From: Rhabdophis nuchalis
Lineage: Eukaryota; Chordata; Lepidosauria; Squamata; Natricidae
NCBI GenBank assembly: GCA_039707465.1
Contig: CM077648.1
Coordinates: forward strand, 23,808,119-23,872,118
Length of the DNA: 64,000 nt
Direction of reading: 5' to 3'
Position 1 is the stretch's first letter; each line of letters opens with the position of its first letter. Below the pieces are notes generated by a model, which was not told the origin of the DNA, made no database searches, and saw only the letters and a list, made by a program, of their open reading frames with translations. The position numbers and the translations under genes are program-made. Shown one piece after another: positions 60,451 through 64,000 of the stretch.

Positions 60451-60639
60451 GTAAAACGTTGTTTCATACCACCTGGCCAGGAAACATAGCACAGAATTCG
60501 TCCTGGCACCACTTGAGTCTTAGCAAAGAGACACTGAGGAAACGCAAGGAGGAAGGCTAGAATCCATATACTTGCAATCACTACTTTTGTAGCAGTGGCA
60601 GACAGCCTGGGCTTCAAAGGATCAATAATGGCCATGTAT
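60451..60639 (-). CDS. TACR3: TACR3 exon 2 (ICL2, TM4, ECL2 start)
   Basis: 189-bp exon with acceptor GTTTTAACAG (60640-60649) and donor TTTTAC|GTAAGC at 60451/60450. The first base completes the arginine of the DRY motif, followed by [20 protein letters not shown]4 ([17 protein letters not shown]), and extracellular loop 2 with the disulfide cysteine in [10 protein letters not shown]. It ends with the first two bases of a threonine codon. [11 protein letters not shown] is the tachykinin-receptor intracellular loop 2 signature. Exon 1 (N-terminus to DR) is not in the window: no matching frame occurs at 60640-64000. The acceptor polypyrimidine tract is a (TTTG)n-type repeat. Confidence 0.96.
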
Positions 60640-60711
60640 CTGTTAAAACAAACAAACAAACAACCAGTGAACAGCAAGAAATTATTACAGAAGTATAGAA
60701 GTATAGATAGT

Positions 60712-60866
60712 AGCAGAATGAAGTGGCTGGATGGAGTCACCGAATCAGTAGGTGTGAGCTTAAATGAATTCCAGAGGATGGTAGAGGACAGGAAGGCCTG
60801 GAGGAACATTGTCCATGGGGTTGCAATGGGTCGGACACGACTTCACAACTAACAACAACAACAAAT
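60712..60866 (+). pseudogene. Bov-B (RTE) LINE 3' end in TACR3 intron 1
   Basis: Encodes [20 protein letters not shown] and [20 protein letters not shown], the RTE-BovB ORF C-terminus. It ends ACGACTTCACAACTAACAAC plus an ACA-rich tail. It lies about 75 bp upstream of TACR3 exon 2, antisense. Confidence 0.92.
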
Positions 60867-61334
60867 AGATAATAGGAAATTGTAACTTGAGGGCTGCTGC
60901 TTTGTGCTGAATCACAATAGGCTTCTTCAACGTGACCTTTGCAAAATGCCACATTGCAATTCTCTGCATGAGTTCGATTCCAAAAAAAGGTGATTCTCTG
61001 ATTATGTGTCTCATGATAATCTCTGACAATGTCTCCAATCAATGGGCTTAGCTGAAGGCTGCCATTCACAAGACAATAGTGACTTTTCTGTATGAGTGAA
61101 GCCTATGGAAATTCACTAATGCTATATTTCAATATAAAGAGTGGTTCCTTTGAACTTCTTTTTTGGTTCATCTGTTTTCTTTTTAATAATTCCCTTTCAA
61201 AATTCAAAATTCCCTTACTTTTTTATTTAAAAGAGTTATACGGCTGCCCATCTTGTAAAACACAACTCTGGATGGCTCACAGTAATAATAACACCAAAAC
61301 CATGGAAACCAAGAAAATCAGGTAGCTGACCTAA
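60867..61334. other. TACR3 intron 1 sequence, nothing recognised
   Basis: No recognisable feature was seen. Confidence 0.5.
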
Positions 61335-61975
61335 CCATCTCTACATGGGGCTCCCCTTGAGGTGCACCCGAAGACTTCAGCTTGTCCAGAATGCAGCCGC
61401 GCAGGCAGTTATGGGAACTTCTAGATTTTCCCATGTAACACCACTCCTGCACGAGCTGCATTGGCTGCCTGTCGTCTTTCGGGTGCGCTTCAAGGTGTTG
61501 GTCATCATCTTCAAAGCGCTTCATGGCACGGGACCTAGCTATCTGCGGGATCGCATCCTGCCCCATACATCCCTGCGGCCGATCCGCTCCCACAGAGAGG
61601 GACTTCTCCGGGTGCCGTCCACCAGGCTATGCCAGCGGGCGACGCCCAGGGGAAGGGCCTTTTCTGTGGCGGGCCCGACCCTCTGGAACGACCTTCCCCC
61701 CGAAATCAGAACAACCATGGACCTCCGTTCCTTCCGTCAAAAATTAAAAACACATTTCTTTTGCTTGGCCGGCTTGGGATAACGTAACTGTTTTTAGGGT
61801 TTTTTAGGGGTTTGTCTTAGTTTTAACATGGAATTTTAGCGCAGGGTTTAGTTTAATTATTTTTTAATACTGTATTGTTTGTGGTTTTATATGTACTTTT
61901 AATTTCCCTGTGCCCCGCCTCGAGTCCCTTTGGGGAGAGAGAGCGGGTTATAAATTAAATTATTTATTTTATTTT
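61335..61975 (+). pseudogene. L2-like LINE 3' end in TACR3 intron 1
   Basis: Frame 61345-61782 encodes MGLPLRCTRRLQLVQNAAA, VTPLLHELHWLPVVF, FKALHGTGPSYLRDRI, TPRGRAFSVAGPTLWNDLPP and MDLRSFRQKLKTHFF. It ends with the CCCCGCCTCGAGTCCC...GAGAGAGCGGGTTATAAAT tail. The C-terminal domain is intact but the element is 5' truncated. Confidence 0.92.
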
Positions 61976-62167
61976 ATTTATCTCCAATTTGACAATCCAT
62001 ACAATTCTTATCATGTACTAGGCACTTTGGGGGAAAGACAGATCTTCACAGCTTTCTGGAAGGCTAAAAGTGGGGTCAGATCTCAGGGGGAATGTAGATC
62101 CACTGTGGAGATCCTACTACAGAAAGCCATGCTTCCTGGATTCCATTTAAGATGGCAGCACTTAAGG

Positions 62168-62587
62168 CAGGGGTGTTAAATTCGTTTTCATTGAGGGCCA
62201 CATCAGGGTTGTGTTGGACCTAGGAGGGATGTGGTCAATGTGGCCAGGGTGGACATGGCCAGCTCGATGTCACTCATGTCAGGGACACCTGTGGTGGCCC
62301 AAATACTCTGCCAGCAAAAATGGGCTCCTGAGCTCTGTTTTCGGCTGCAAGAGCCTCCTGCAACCCTTCTGCCAACAAAAATGGAGGTTGGGTGGCTCTT
62401 GTGAGCTCCGTTTTCAGTTGTGATGGTCTCCTGCAACCCTCTGCACACAGCCCTCCTGAGCTCTGTTTTTGCTGGAAGAAGCACCACGGGCCGGTTCTTT
62501 GCTGTTTCCAGGGCAGACTTGCGGGCCTGATGTAAGCACCCCAGGGGCTGGATCCAGCCCCCACGGGCCTTGATTTTGACATGCCTG
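62168..62587. mobile_element. hAT-like element (CAGGGGTGTCAAAC family), TSD 7/8
   Basis: From CAGGGGTGTTAAATTCG to GATTTTGACATGCCTG. ACTTAAGG and ACTTAAAG flank it. It contains the TGAGCTCTGTTTT(C/T)G and GGCCACATCAGGGTTGTG words shared with 8954-9339. Confidence 0.85.
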
Positions 62588-62603
62588 ACTTAAAGGATGT
62601 GAC

Positions 62604-62723
62604 CAGTGGTGGGTTTCGATTCATTTCACTTCTGCGCATGTATGTACGGGGTAGGAGGAGCCTCCCACTGCTGCCACTACCGGTTCGCCCAATCCAGGCC
62701 AAACAGGCCAAACCCCACCTCTG
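62604..62723. mobile_element. Short hAT-like element (CAGTGGTGGG family)
   Basis: CAGTGGTGGGTTTCGATT ... AAACCCCACCTCTG. Flanks GATGTGAC and GATGGAAC match at only 6 of 8. Confidence 0.75.
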
Positions 62724-63224
<501 letters not shown>

Positions 63225-63345
63225 AGATTTTGGTTTATTCGGGTCTTTTCCCGTGTAAAATTAAAGGTGTTTTTGCAACGTTTCGATGGGATCACCCCCA
63301 TCATCATCAGGCTTTGGCTTCTGCCTTTTGCAAATGAACTGCATT
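63225..63345 (-). ncRNA. Hammerhead-ribozyme-like motif in a retroelement-type repeat
   Basis: On the minus strand 63310-63304 is CTGATGA (box 1). After one T, GATGGG (63302-63297) and CCCATC (63290-63285) pair across a 6-nt loop as stem II. GAAAC (63284-63280) follows as box 2, then GTTGCAAAAAC as a possible 3-bp stem III. Stem I pairing and a clear UH cleavage site are not evident, so activity is doubtful. Such motifs are known from Penelope-like retroelements, and the surrounding TTTGGTTTATTCGGGTC and ATCATCATCAGGC words fit that type from memory. Confidence 0.5.
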
Positions 63346-63827
63346 TGAAATGGCAGTTTTTCTGTAAGTTATATATATATAACTATATATATATAGCAAT
63401 GCTGCATACCTTATTTACTGTTTTACTTGCTAAATCCAATATTTTTAATGGTTGCTAGATAGATTTTTAAAATAATAATAATTATAAATCTTTAAAGGGA
63501 CAGCGTATCTACCCAGATATTAATATTGTAAAATGTGAGCAAAAAAAGAAACAACATTGTATTTTAAGCTGCCTTCATTATACTAATGTATGTGGAAGGC
63601 AGGAAATAAATTTGAGGAAAACATAAACAAATCTTAGTTCTAATTCTTTCTCCATTCTTTCTTTGTTGCATTGGATTACTTCATCATTGTTGTCCAAGGC
63701 TTGAAACATAAATCTATAAAAATTAAGAGGAACTCTACTTTCTCCATATACATATACATATGCATCTTCTCATTTACCAGTAAAAGCCTCTTCAAAGGCC
63801 TTGGTTTGCATGGTCAGACTGGGGTTC
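63346..63827. other. TACR3 intron 1 sequence, nothing recognised
   Basis: A second short AT run is at 63371-63398. No other structure was seen. Confidence 0.5.
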
Positions 63828-64000
63828 TTGCCAAGGGTGGGCTGCTGCTGGTGTTACTGCTGGTTCACTTTGCGCGCGCACCTACTGCATGTTGCTTGCA
63901 CATGCGCAGTTGCCTGTACATTGTTCTGCGCATGCACAGAACATTATAAAATGACTAAGAAACATGCTGGCAATGGCATGGGCAACCTGGAGCCAGTTTG
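63828..64000. mobile_element. hAT-like element (CAGTGGTGGG family), cut by window edge
   Basis: Starts near CAAGGGTGGGCTGCTGC, then GTTACTGCTGGTTCAC, TGCGCGCGCACCTACTGC and CATGCGCAGTTGCC, the same word set as the other family members. The second end is outside the window. Confidence 0.55.

Overview
The window looks like squamate, most likely snake, nuclear DNA. The evidence is the repeat mix: Bov-B LINE 3' ends, CR1-type LINE tails ending in (ATTCT)n, many L2/CR1-like LINE 3' ends, hAT-like and Tc1/mariner-like miniature elements, tRNA-derived SINEs and very long simple repeats. No operon-like or densely coding stretch is present.

The only host gene I can support is the tachykinin (neurokinin B) receptor TACR3, on the minus strand. 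Four of the expected five coding exons are visible: exon 2 (60451-60639), exon 3 (59225-59375), exon 4 (36954-37150) and exon 5 with the stop codon (31216-31525). The splice sites and split codons join in frame (intron phases 2, 2, 0, 2). Introns 2, 3 and 4 are about 1.1, 22.1 and 5.4 kb. Exon 1 (N-terminus, TM1 to the DRY arginine) must lie beyond position 64000. Positions 1-31215 are the downstream flank of the gene, including a 3' UTR whose end I could not place.

Everything else is mobile-element debris, unusually readable because many insertions keep perfect target-site duplications (TSDs): 8 bp for hAT-like elements, 5 bp for solo LTRs, TA for Tc1/mariner-like elements. Layout: 1-7.3 kb CR1 remnants and hAT-like elements; 8.3-9.3 kb a palindromic MITE beside a hAT-like element; 10.7-11.6 kb a Helitron-like element; 13.7-23.8 kb MITEs, a solo LTR, a Ty3/gypsy chromodomain fragment and a foldback element; 25-29.5 kb nested hAT, L2-like and LTR elements; 31.2-60.6 kb TACR3 with heavily invaded introns, including a second Helitron-like element (44.4-47.4 kb) carrying a 1.4-kb minisatellite; 60.6-64 kb the 3' end of intron 1 with Bov-B, L2-like, a 125-bp (AT)n tract and a hammerhead-ribozyme-like motif.

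The most unusual structure is at 22575-23336. It is a 762-bp unit bounded by MITE termini and a perfect 8-bp TSD, and it contains a MITE plus about 583 bp copied from the sequence flanking another MITE copy 14 kb away (8462-9044). The copied part even carries that donor's own TSD half. This is a capture event resembling a Pack-MITE. The second is the pair of Helitron-like elements that share an internal minisatellite, about 6 units in one and about 23 in the other.
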